Positions 55,201-62,461 of a stretch of 64,000 bases of DNA are shown piece after piece (positions within the stretch are counted from its first letter, which is position 1; each line of letters begins with the position of its first letter). The DNA is taken from NCBI RefSeq assembly GCF_024436435.1, contig NZ_JAFMZP010000011.1, positions 62,001 through 126,000 on the forward strand, given 5' to 3'. The position numbers were made by a program, and so were the translations under genes. Under the pieces are notes generated by a model. It saw only the letters and a list, made by a program, of their open reading frames with translations, was not told the DNA's origin and ran no database searches. The stretch is from Desertivirga xinjiangensis (lineage in GTDB: Bacteria; Bacteroidota; Bacteroidia; Sphingobacteriales; Sphingobacteriaceae).

Positions 55201-55278
55201 AAGAGTAAGCGTGTAGGTAATTGCTGCAATAAGGAAGCAAAGCCACCCTAAAAGATTGTTGGTTTTTGTGTAATTCAT
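52252..55278 (-). CDS. DUF2723 multi-pass membrane protein (GT117-like)
   Basis: 1008 aa. The start [37 protein letters not shown] is the DUF2723 signature with the conserved WDCGEF acidic motif in the first periplasmic loop. About a dozen membrane helices follow to residue 600, then a soluble region ending in helical repeats. The family is classed with GT-C type protein O-mannosyltransferases (TMEM260 in animals), so a role in glycosylating exported proteins is likely but inferred. Single gene, convergent with accA. Confidence 0.9.
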   Translation of the reverse strand: [1008 protein letters not shown]

Positions 55279-55411
55279 AATGATATTAGGTGCAATCCTA
55301 AATTTATTGAAGCCGAAAATAGCGAATAGTATTTAATTAGCAATCTATTAAAAGGAGGTTTAACATATTTTAAGCATTGAATCAGGGCTTTAGTTAAATT
55401 TTAAAAATTCT

Positions 55412-55443
55412 TTTGTGGTTTTTGTTTTATACTTCTATATTTG
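55412..55443 (+). promoter_or_regulatory. promoter of tRNA-Gln
   Basis: TTTG (55412-55415), a 20-base spacer, then TATATTTG (55436-55443). This fits the Bacteroidota housekeeping promoter (TTTG, 19-21 bases, TAnnTTTG) exactly. The tRNA begins 36 bases later. Confidence 0.8.
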
Positions 55444-55479
55444 CAGACCAATTCGGAAGGACGCTTTCGACGAGGAGAT

Positions 55480-55550
55480 TGCCCGATAGTATAAAGGTAG
55501 TACGACGGTTTTTGGTACCGTTTGTCTAGGTTCGAATCCTGGTCGGGCAA
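55480..55550 (+). tRNA. tRNA-Gln (TTG)
   Basis: 71 bases. The acceptor TGCCCGA pairs with TCGGGCA (55543-55549), discriminator A. The anticodon arm ACGGT-TTTTGGT-ACCGT gives TTG at 55512-55514, and the T arm has GTTCGAATC. CCA is not encoded. Confidence 0.97.
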
Positions 55551-55564
55551 CTGAAATTTTGAAA

Positions 55565-55599
55565 GAATCGGGTTGTAATATGCAATCCGATTCTTTTTG
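55565..55599 (+). terminator. terminator of tRNA-Gln
   Basis: GAATCGGGTTG (55565-55575) pairs with CAATCCGATTC (55583-55593), with one G-T pair, followed by TTTTT. Confidence 0.85.
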
Positions 55600-55628
55600 T
55601 ATAATACCATTTCAATAACAATCACAGT

Positions 55629-56573
55629 ATGCCACTGCAATTTAATCCTGTTAAGTTATTTGCTGGTTCCGGAACAACGGATCTGGCCGCAAAAATTGCT
55701 AAAGCTTACGGTGCAGAATTAGGAGATGTTGTCCTTTCCCGGTTCAGCGATGGAGAATTTCAACCTTCATTTAATGAGTCTGTTCGCGGTTGTGATGCCT
55801 TCTTAATTCAATCAACAAGTCAGCCTTACGATAATCTTATTGAGTTGTTATTGCTTACAGATGCGGCAAAGCGTGCCTCGGCTCATTATATTACTGTGGT
55901 AGTGCCTTATTTCGGCATGGCCAGGCAAGATAGAAAAGACAAACCCCGCGTAGCTATCGGAGCGAAGTTAATTGCAAATCTGATCACTGCTTCAGGTGCA
56001 AACCGCATTATGACCATGGATCTTCATGCGGCGCAGATACAGGGCTTTTTCGATATTCCGGTTGATCACCTGGATGCCTCAGTGATTTTTGTTCCTTATA
56101 TCAAAAGTCTCAATCTTCCTAATTTAACTATCGCTTCTCCAGACATGGGAGGTTCATACCGGGCCCGTACTTTTGCAAAGTTCTTTAATGCAGAAGTGGT
56201 GATTTGCGATAAAAGAAGAAAAAGAGCGAATGAAATTGAATCTATGTCGATTATCGGTGACGTCACGGGAAGAGACATCGTTTTAATTGATGATATTTGT
56301 GATACAGCAGGTACCTTAGCTAAAGCTGCTGAGCTGATCATGCAAAACGGTGCAAATAGCGTAAGAGCGGTTTGTACACATCCGGTTCTATCTGGTAAAG
56401 CCTATCAAACCGTAGAAAATTCTGTATTGACTGAACTGATCGTTACGGATACAATTCCATTAAAACAACAATCTCCAAAAATAAGAGTGCTTTCTACAGC
56501 TGAGTTGTTTGCAAAGGCTATTGCGAATGTGAACGAACACGGCTCTATAAGTAAATTATTTCAAGTAGACTAA
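55629..56573 (+). CDS. prs: ribose-phosphate pyrophosphokinase (PRPP synthetase)
   Basis: 314 aa, makes PRPP from ribose 5-phosphate and ATP for nucleotide and amino-acid synthesis. Seen: the N-terminal FAGSGTTDLAAKIA phosphate region, YFGMARQDRKDKPR ATP loop, DLHAAQIQGFF metal/regulatory segment, and the PRPP loop VLIDDICDTAGT near residue 218. rplY follows after 37 bases. Confidence 0.97.
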   Translation: MPLQFNPVKLFAGSGTTDLAAKIAKAYGAELGDVVLSRFSDGEFQPSFNESVRGCDAFLIQSTSQPYDNLIELLLLTDAAKRASAHYITVVVPYFGMARQDRKDKPRVAIGAKLIANLITASGANRIMTMDLHAAQIQGFFDIPVDHLDASVIFVPYIKSLNLPNLTIASPDMGGSYRARTFAKFFNAEVVICDKRRKRANEIESMSIIGDVTGRDIVLIDDICDTAGTLAKAAELIMQNGANSVRAVCTHPVLSGKAYQTVENSVLTELIVTDTIPLKQQSPKIRVLSTAELFAKAIANVNEHGSISKLFQVD

Positions 56574-56610
56574 GAACTTATATATTTTTTAATTTTTTAA
56601 TTTTTTTACG

Positions 56611-57195
56611 ATGAATACTATCGCTATTAGCGGTTCTAAAAGAGAGAACGTAGGGAAACGCGATGCCAAAGAGCTGCGTTACCAGGGAAAAGTTCCTGCT
56701 GTTTTATACGGCGGAAAAGAGCAAACTCACTTTGCTGTAGTTGCAAGTGATTTGAAACCTTTAATTTACAGTGCTGATGTTCACTTTGTTGAAATTGAGG
56801 TTGACGGTGTAAAAACAAAAGCAATTGTTCAGGATGCACAGTTCCACCCATTGAATGAGCAGATCATGCATGTTGATTTTTTCCAGCTTGATGAGAAAAA
56901 ACCACTTGTTATGCAAATTCCAGTGAAGTTAACAGGTACTTCTCCTGGTGTTAAAATGGGGGGTAAATTAGTTCATAAATTACGTAAATTACGTGTTAAG
57001 GCTCTTCCTGCGGATATGCCTCAATATGTTGAAGTAAGCATTGAGCCATTAGAAGTTGGTAAATCGGTTCGTGTACGTGATTTGAAATTTGATAATTTTG
57101 AAATCACTAACACTCCTGAAGATACTATCGTTTCTGTAACTACATCACGTGCTCTAAGACAAGCAGAGCAGGAAGCTGCAAAAGCTGGTAAATAA
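56611..57195 (+). CDS. rplY: 50S ribosomal protein L25 / Ctc
   Basis: 194 aa, the long Ctc form with an N-terminal 5S rRNA-binding L25 domain (about 1-90, with KRENVGKRDAKELRYQGKVPAVLYGGKEQ) and a C-terminal beta domain (about 95-185). In operon with prs, a common pairing in bacteria. A strong terminator follows. Confidence 0.96.
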   Translation: MNTIAISGSKRENVGKRDAKELRYQGKVPAVLYGGKEQTHFAVVASDLKPLIYSADVHFVEIEVDGVKTKAIVQDAQFHPLNEQIMHVDFFQLDEKKPLVMQIPVKLTGTSPGVKMGGKLVHKLRKLRVKALPADMPQYVEVSIEPLEVGKSVRVRDLKFDNFEITNTPEDTIVSVTTSRALRQAEQEAAKAGK

Positions 57196-57215
57196 TCTTA
57201 GGCTTGAGAAAAATT

Positions 57216-57261
57216 AAGGACCTTACCACCCTTGCATTTGCAGGGTGGTAAGGTCCTTTTT
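57216..57261 (+). terminator. terminator of prs-rplY
   Basis: AAGGACCTTACCACCCT (57216-57232) pairs with AGGGTGGTAAGGTCCTT (57242-57258), a perfect 17-bp stem, followed by T residues. Confidence 0.95.
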
Positions 57262-57308
57262 CATTTCAAAACAATACGATAAATTGCACTGGATTAAACA
57301 ACAAAATT

Positions 57309-57731
57309 ATGGATACAGCATGCATGTATTGCGCCCAGGATCAAAGGCTTACAGATATTATGATCGAAGTCTGTACATTGGAATCTTCCACTCTCTACCT
57401 GTTTAAAGAGCAAACTTACAAGGGAAGATGTGTTATTGCCTACAATAAAGCACATATTCAGGAGATCTTTGAACTCTCGAAGGAAGAGCGGGCGACATTT
57501 ATAGATGATGTGGCAAGAGCCGCGAAGGCAATCAGCGTCGCCTTTGGTGCCGGAAAGATGAATTACGGTGCTTATGGCGACAAAATGCCGCACTTGCATT
57601 TTCATCTGGTACCTAAGAACGAAAACGCTCCCAAATGGGGAAGTACTTTCGATATGATGCCTGATGAAAAAAACTACCTAACTGAGGCGGAATATTCAGA
57701 AGTAATTGAAGCTATCAAGGTGCATTTGTAA
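57309..57731 (+). CDS. HIT-family nucleotide-binding protein
   Basis: 140 aa. The histidine triad HLHFHLVP lies near residues 96-103, preceded by MNYGAYGDKMPH. HIT proteins hydrolyse or transfer nucleotidyl groups from phosphoramidates or dinucleotides. A Cys pair (MDTACMYCAQD) at the N-terminus might bind zinc with a downstream histidine. Single gene, convergent with the beta-lactamase gene. Confidence 0.92.
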   Translation: MDTACMYCAQDQRLTDIMIEVCTLESSTLYLFKEQTYKGRCVIAYNKAHIQEIFELSKEERATFIDDVARAAKAISVAFGAGKMNYGAYGDKMPHLHFHLVPKNENAPKWGSTFDMMPDEKNYLTEAEYSEVIEAIKVHL

Positions 57732-57736
57732 AGGCT

Positions 57737-57778
57737 GCATTCATCTTTCTGCCAGTGCTTTACCAGAAAGATGAATGC
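57737..57778. terminator. bidirectional terminator between HIT and beta-lactamase genes
   Basis: Perfect 15-bp stem GCATTCATCTTTCTG (57737-57751) and its complement (57764-57778) with a 12-base loop, between convergent genes. Confidence 0.9.
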
Positions 57779-57779
57779 T

Positions 57780-58541
57780 TTATTTAAAAAGCTCTATAGT
57801 GTAATCGAGCAAATTCTGGCCGCCAGGTTTACCATGACCGGGAACAACGATTTTTACTTCCGGGAATCTCTGTTTTAGCTTTTGTACGGTTGAAGGCCAT
57901 GCTTTTAAATCAGCATCATTAAGATTCCCCTTTTGGGCTCCCTGCTCTTTGATGAGGCAGCCCCCAAACAACACACTATCTGCAGCAAAGTATCCCACTA
58001 CATTGTCTGGCGTATGGCCAGCTCCAAAAAATCCTGCATATACTTGTAGGTTGCCTACTTTAAGAATAAGTGAATCCGTAAAGGTGTATTCAGGCTGTGT
58101 AAGTTGCGGTTCCTTTGTTTTAAGTATATTAATTGTGCGGCTGTTTGCATACGATCTTATGTTATGGTCATGGAATGCCTTCAATCCTCCTACGCAATCT
58201 GCATGAAAGTGGGTAGCAACAACTGCAATAATGTCAAGCTTTCTTTTGCTTGTAAGGAAGGAAATAAGCTCTTCTGCACTTACGTCGTCTGCAGGCGAGT
58301 CGAAAACCACTGCTTGATTGCCGTTTACTACAATAATGCCGTTGCAGGGCACTTTTCCGAAGCTTTCTATCTGTAGAAAAGAAGTATGCAAATAAACATG
58401 CGGCGAAATTTGTGTGATGCTGAGAGTCTGTGATTGGTATACCGGTTTATCAGTCCCCTTTAAGGTATCTGATGTCTCAGCAGATAATTTTGAAAGTAAT
58501 CCCAAAGAGATAAGTATAGTAAAGAAAGACCGGATCATCAT
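57780..58541 (-). CDS. subclass B1 metallo-beta-lactamase
   Basis: 253 aa with a signal peptide (MMIRSFFTILISLGLLSKLSA), periplasmic. All zinc ligands of subclass B1 are present: H111, H113 and D115 in THFHADC, H176 in GAGHTPDN, C195 in FGGCLIK and H236 in VPGHGKPG; the Lys after the Cys, used for carboxylate binding in B1 enzymes, is present too. It should hydrolyse beta-lactams, probably including carbapenems. No mobile gene flanks it, which suggests an intrinsic chromosomal enzyme. Confidence 0.92.
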   Translation of the reverse strand: MMIRSFFTILISLGLLSKLSAETSDTLKGTDKPVYQSQTLSITQISPHVYLHTSFLQIESFGKVPCNGIIVVNGNQAVVFDSPADDVSAEELISFLTSKRKLDIIAVVATHFHADCVGGLKAFHDHNIRSYANSRTINILKTKEPQLTQPEYTFTDSLILKVGNLQVYAGFFGAGHTPDNVVGYFAADSVLFGGCLIKEQGAQKGNLNDADLKAWPSTVQKLKQRFPEVKIVVPGHGKPGGQNLLDYTIELFK

Positions 58542-58636
58542 GTTGTTGCAGTTTTCGCTAAGGTACAGTTCGGTGTTTAGACTTTGTAGATAATCGATTG
58601 TTTTCTGTTATCATAATTGTAGTTTATCATTTGCTC

Positions 58637-59830
58637 TTACAACTTCCGAATCACCCAATAAAACCCCACAGCTGTAAGGATAGACACCAGACCGGTTACA
58701 GACCAAAGGACATCAAAGCCAAAGTGGCTGGCTAGGCGGGTGCCTGCAAAAGGTGAAATGATGTGTGCCGCAGAAAAGGAAAGTGAGTTGACCCCCATGT
58801 AGGCGCCTTGTTTGTCTCTTGGCGATCTTTGCATAGTAAGAGTCGCCATAAAAGGCATCGCTAGTATTTCAGATAAACAAAGAAGCAGCATCCCAAAATA
58901 TAACACTGGATATTTGCCTGGAAGTAAAAGCGCCAGGTAGGAAGCCCCGCAGAGTAGCGTACCTGTGATGATAATCGTAGAGGCACTCCATCTTTTTCCA
59001 GCAATATGAACGAGGATCATTTCAAGAGAGAATACCACAAAGCCGCTGAAAGCTAAGATTACGCCGATATTCCACTCACTTAAGTGATGGGCCGTGCGGT
59101 AAAAAAGCGGAAGAGTGCTTAATAACTGAAAAAAACATACGCTATACAGGCAACAAAAGAAACTGAAAATAAGAAAATAAGGGTCTCTCCACGGCGAACC
59201 CATTGCCCGCGAAGCTGATACTTCGGGCTTTGCCAGTTTTCTCTTCCCACGTCCCCTGAAATACAGATAAAAAAATAATCCAGCCAAACCAGAACTCAAC
59301 GCATTGCCGTAAAATAACCAGTGGTACGACCAGGCAGCAAGAAAGCCTCCAAGGGCAGGACCGATCGAAAAGCCAAGGTTCATAGCCATGCGGTTGAGGG
59401 AAAACGCTTTGGTGATGTTTTCAGGCGTAGTATACGAAGCAATCGATACCGTATTTGCAGGCCTGAAAGTTTCGCTGATCACACTCAATACAAACACCCC
59501 GGCCGCAAGTGAGATGGGATCTTTTAACTGGGGAAGAAGGCAAAATATGGGAACTGCAAGCAGGAGGCATAGAAATTGGACTTTAAAGTTTCCTACTTTG
59601 TCACTTAGCCAGCCCCCGAGCGTTGATCCAAATACTGCTCCCACACCAAAACAGCTTAAAATTGTTCCTGCATCTTTCAGGCTAAAATTCAGGGCGTCTG
59701 TCATATAAACACCAAGAAAGGGAATCACCATCGCTCCGCTTCGGTTGATAAGCATGATTAGAGCCAGGACCCAGGCTGGCCTTGACAGGCCTCTGTAGGA
59801 GTTAAGATAGGTTTGGAAAAGTTTTCTCAT
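58637..59830 (-). CDS. MFS transporter
   Basis: 397 aa with 12 predicted membrane helices. Seen: the loop 2-3 signature GGWLSDKVGNFKVQFLC near residue 77 (G-x-x-x-D-x-x-G) and a PxxxPxxGGxLA-like region (SIGPALGGFLAAW) near 155. Probably a drug or small-molecule exporter of the H+-antiporter type; the substrate is unknown. Same strand as the beta-lactamase gene but 95 bases upstream. Confidence 0.88.
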   Translation of the reverse strand: MRKLFQTYLNSYRGLSRPAWVLALIMLINRSGAMVIPFLGVYMTDALNFSLKDAGTILSCFGVGAVFGSTLGGWLSDKVGNFKVQFLCLLLAVPIFCLLPQLKDPISLAAGVFVLSVISETFRPANTVSIASYTTPENITKAFSLNRMAMNLGFSIGPALGGFLAAWSYHWLFYGNALSSGLAGLFFYLYFRGRGKRKLAKPEVSASRAMGSPWRDPYFLIFSFFCCLYSVCFFQLLSTLPLFYRTAHHLSEWNIGVILAFSGFVVFSLEMILVHIAGKRWSASTIIITGTLLCGASYLALLLPGKYPVLYFGMLLLCLSEILAMPFMATLTMQRSPRDKQGAYMGVNSLSFSAAHIISPFAGTRLASHFGFDVLWSVTGLVSILTAVGFYWVIRKL

Positions 59831-59939
59831 GTTGCTGCTTGCCGATGGTAAAAGTACAGAATTGCTAAAACGTTAAAAATCCTGCTTATGCAACATGAGG
59901 CTAATACATTTACTGCCTTTAACCTTTAGACGTGCCGGA

Positions 59940-60407
59940 TCACCGGATAATGTCAGTATCTATAGGGATATATCCGAGGTGCCTTGAGAGTGACAGTATC
60001 TGCCCTTTATGATGGAATTCATGAGTGATCACGTGACAGAAAAGTTTTAATGGACTAACAGTGCCTGGTATATTATCTAAGATCACATTTATCTCTTTGT
60101 GCATCTTTCCTGAATAAAGGGTAAGAAAATCTTCCAAAAGGTTGTCAATGCTAAGGAAGTAAGTAATGACAGCCGGAATGTTACTGATTGAAACATAAGC
60201 AGGAATGTCGATATCCCGGCCAAGAGCATGCTTGCCAATCCAAAATTCATAGGTGTTGCCAATGTGCACGAGCAAATTCCTAATACTTCCTTTGCCAAAA
60301 GAACTGTTTTCAGCAATGAAGTCTCTTTCCGAAAGGGTCGTGCAATAATTAAACAGAACATTGCGGGATGACTTAATAAACTCGTATTGTTGCTTTATTA
60401 ACTCCAT
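59940..60407 (-). CDS. DinB-family protein
   Basis: 155 aa four-helix bundle of the DinB/YfiT type. Metal ligands are seen in VHIGNTYEFW (near residue 47) and HEFHHKGQI (near 128-136). Such proteins are thiol-dependent or damage-induced enzymes of mostly unknown activity. The ATG at 60407 (MELIKQQYEF) is preferred; a TTG ten codons upstream gives an atypical leader. Confidence 0.85.
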   Translation of the reverse strand: MELIKQQYEFIKSSRNVLFNYCTTLSERDFIAENSSFGKGSIRNLLVHIGNTYEFWIGKHALGRDIDIPAYVSISNIPAVITYFLSIDNLLEDFLTLYSGKMHKEINVILDNIPGTVSPLKLFCHVITHEFHHKGQILSLSRHLGYIPIDTDIIR

Positions 60408-60521
60408 AAAGTCCGGATAAGATAGTATTTTATACAATCAGGCAGGCATTTCAGCCCGCCTGATTGTAGTGTTTTTTAAAGTCTGCGCCATGGCTTTGCG
60501 CCACCACCTAAGCATCATAAT

Positions 60522-61004
60522 TTAACCGGCCACTTCTGCCAGCTCTTTTTTTGCCCCCGGAGCCTCATATTTTCCTGGCGTTGGTCCGAAGGATTTAACA
60601 AGCCGGTTCCATGAATTGATCTGAGCTACCGCGAGGGTGAGGTATGCAATTTCGTCTTTGCTGAAATACTTATTCAGATCTTCATGGATGTCGTCGTTTG
60701 TTTCGTCTGTGCGCATTAGTGTAAGTCTCTCCGCAAAAGCTAGCGCTGCTTGCTCTTCGCCATTGTAGTATGGCGCTTCCCTCCAGGCAGACACAGACAT
60801 TAAGCGGAGAGGAGTTTCTCCAGCATGTATAGCTTCTTTATAATGCATGTCAAGGCAGTACGCACAGCCGTTGATCTGTGAAACACGCATCCGCACGAGC
60901 TCCAGCATCTTGTAGTCAAGACCGCTTTTGTCAATTACTTTTTGTACCTGCATCATTGATGCATAAAAGCCCTCAGGCAAATGGTTAAATGAAATCCGTT
61001 CCAT
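60522..61004 (-). CDS. carboxymuconolactone decarboxylase / AhpD-like protein
   Basis: 160 aa all-helical AhpD-fold protein. The redox motif CAYCLDMH (C47, C50, H54) and the following AIHAGET are intact. It resembles alkylhydroperoxidase-like CMD proteins. It stands 35 bases downstream of an ECF41 sigma gene, with an ECF41-type promoter in between, so it is the direct target of that sigma factor, as is usual for this group. Substrate unknown. Confidence 0.92.
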   Translation of the reverse strand: MERISFNHLPEGFYASMMQVQKVIDKSGLDYKMLELVRMRVSQINGCAYCLDMHYKEAIHAGETPLRLMSVSAWREAPYYNGEEQAALAFAERLTLMRTDETNDDIHEDLNKYFSKDEIAYLTLAVAQINSWNRLVKSFGPTPGKYEAPGAKKELAEVAG

Positions 61005-61022
61005 ATTCTATTTTTCTACAAT

Positions 61023-61049
61023 GACAAACAGCGTGTTCTTTATGTGACA
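61023..61049 (-). promoter_or_regulatory. ECF41-type promoter of the CMD gene
   Basis: On the minus strand: TGTCACA (61049-61043), 16 bases, TGTC (61026-61023), about 18 bases before the CMD start codon. The -35 part lies in the last codons of the sigma gene. The known ECF41 consensus is TGTCACA with CGTC. The same spacing recurs upstream of the sigma gene. Confidence 0.75.
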
Positions 61050-61882
61050 GCATCGCGATTTTTTAATAAAGATAATTTTTCCGGATTTCGTAAAATGAAT
61101 ACATTTTTAATTATACCTTTTTCAATATGAAATATCTTGCAGGTTGTAAGGCTCTCGCCCTCATAATAACAGAGGGCAGGTGAGTGATTGATAAAGCAAA
61201 AAGACCCGTCCCGATCCTGGTAAAACTTTTGATAGATACCAGATAAAAATGCAAGGCAGTCCTGTTTGCCGTGCAAGGGATTAACTGCAGCGCTGGCTTT
61301 TCCACCGCCGTCCGAAACAATGCTGATATCTTCTTTTAAAAGTTGTTCAAGCTGGCTGATATCAGCCCTTGCCATAATGTCGAGATACTTCTGCAATAAG
61401 AGGGTATCTGGCATAGATTGCGCTGGCGCCTGTACCTTTATCCTCTTTTTTGACCGGGCTAAGAGTTGGCGGGAGTTTTCTTCGGTCATGTCGAGAAGCC
61501 GGGCAATTTCTGAGTGATCATAATCATAAGCTTCCCTTAGAATGAAAACAGCGCGCTGGCGGGCATTTAATTTTTCGAGAAGAACCATCATGGAGTATGA
61601 AAGAACCTCCTTTCGGTCTATACGCTTATCGGCGGTGTCTGTTTCCACAGGTTCAGGCAGCCATTGTCCCGGATAGTTTCTGATTTCCCGCCGGTGTTTG
61701 TTTTTGAAATTAATAGCATGGTTTATCACCATCTTTTTTATGTAGGCCTCTTTGTTAAAAAGTGAGCTTTCATTAAGCTGCAGGTACTTTATATAAACAT
61801 CCTGGACAATGTCCTTCGCTTCGTCAATGCATCCGGTGATATTGTACGCATACGTGGTAAGTACAGGCCTTAAATCTTCCAT
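61040..61882 (-). CDS. ECF41-group RNA polymerase sigma factor with SnoaL-like extension
   Basis: 280 aa. Sigma region 2 (about 1-60, EAKDIVQDVYIKYL), the linker motif WLPEP at residues 74-78, region 4 (about 95-150, RQRAVFILREAYDYDHSEIARLL) and a C-terminal SnoaL-like domain (about 160-275) with DGGGK at 191-195 and NPEKL at 266-270. These three motifs mark ECF41 factors, which lack an anti-sigma partner and are controlled by their own C-terminal domain. An ECF41-type promoter before the gene suggests autoregulation. Confidence 0.93.
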   Translation of the reverse strand: MEDLRPVLTTYAYNITGCIDEAKDIVQDVYIKYLQLNESSLFNKEAYIKKMVINHAINFKNKHRREIRNYPGQWLPEPVETDTADKRIDRKEVLSYSMMVLLEKLNARQRAVFILREAYDYDHSEIARLLDMTEENSRQLLARSKKRIKVQAPAQSMPDTLLLQKYLDIMARADISQLEQLLKEDISIVSDGGGKASAAVNPLHGKQDCLAFLSGIYQKFYQDRDGSFCFINHSPALCYYEGESLTTCKIFHIEKGIIKNVFILRNPEKLSLLKNRDAVT

Positions 61883-61907
61883 ATTTCTAATTACTATGTC
61901 TTATCCC

Positions 61908-61934
61908 GACAAGTTGGCCAAGGAAAAAGTGACA
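61908..61934 (-). promoter_or_regulatory. ECF41-type promoter of the sigma gene
   Basis: On the minus strand: TGTCACT (61934-61928), 16 bases, TGTC (61911-61908), about 25 bases before the sigma ATG. One base in the -35 part differs from the promoter in front of the CMD gene. Confidence 0.7.
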
Positions 61935-61965
61935 AGCAATTTAAGGAAAATGTTTTTATACGAAA

Positions 61966-61995
61966 ACAGGGTTAAAACAATCGCTTTAACCCTGT
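61966..61995 (-). terminator. terminator of the 93-aa protein gene
   Basis: ACAGGGTTAAA (61966-61976) and TTTAACCCTGT (61985-61995) form an 11-bp stem 24 bases past the stop; read on the minus strand it is followed by TTTT. Confidence 0.65.
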
Positions 61996-62019
61996 CTTTA
62001 AACTGAAAAACTTTAGTCG

Positions 62020-62301
62020 TCAGGAGTTATCATCAGCCCCCGAATTGCCGGATTTTAATTTATCCTTTTCATCGAGATAATCCATATCCATTTGTTCTTC
62101 GTGCCCATCGTAACCAATCATAGTGTCTTCTACAGCCATCTTATAGCCGTCCTGTTCGTGCAGATCTTCACTTACGGCGTTGGTGGTACCTGCAAAACCA
62201 GTATCATTTGTTGCTTCCGGATCAGGTTTGTTCGTTTGAGCACCTCCAATGGAATTGTCATGTCCCTTAGCCTGTTCTTTATTTTTTTCCTGCTTTTCCA
62301 T
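62020..62301 (-). CDS. acidic, disordered hypothetical protein
   Basis: 93 aa, very hydrophilic and rich in Asp, Glu, Gly, Asn and Lys, without hydrophobic segments (MEKQEKNKEQAKGHDNSIGG at the start, DMDYLDEKDKLKSGN near the end). It is predicted to be disordered. Function is unknown; such proteins are sometimes stress-related. It has a clean ATG and its own terminator, which supports that it is a gene. Confidence 0.6.
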   Translation of the reverse strand: MEKQEKNKEQAKGHDNSIGGAQTNKPDPEATNDTGFAGTTNAVSEDLHEQDGYKMAVEDTMIGYDGHEEQMDMDYLDEKDKLKSGNSGADDNS

Positions 62302-62461
62302 AGTTTTTGTTTTACTGTTATCGAATAATTATTGTGCCAGTATTTACCCTGTATGAATCTCTTACTGCTGGTAAATACTAAATGTCAACGGAAAAAAACT
62401 GCATTCACGCTCGAAAATAATTTTTGAAACACCCCTTGCTGGTTTTTGTTGCCAATCTGAT

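Noticed and set aside
60435-60466. Inverted repeat CAATCAGGC / GCCTGATTG between DinB and CMD genes
   Set aside because: A stem exists, but on the minus strand no T run follows, so it was not called a terminator for the CMD gene.
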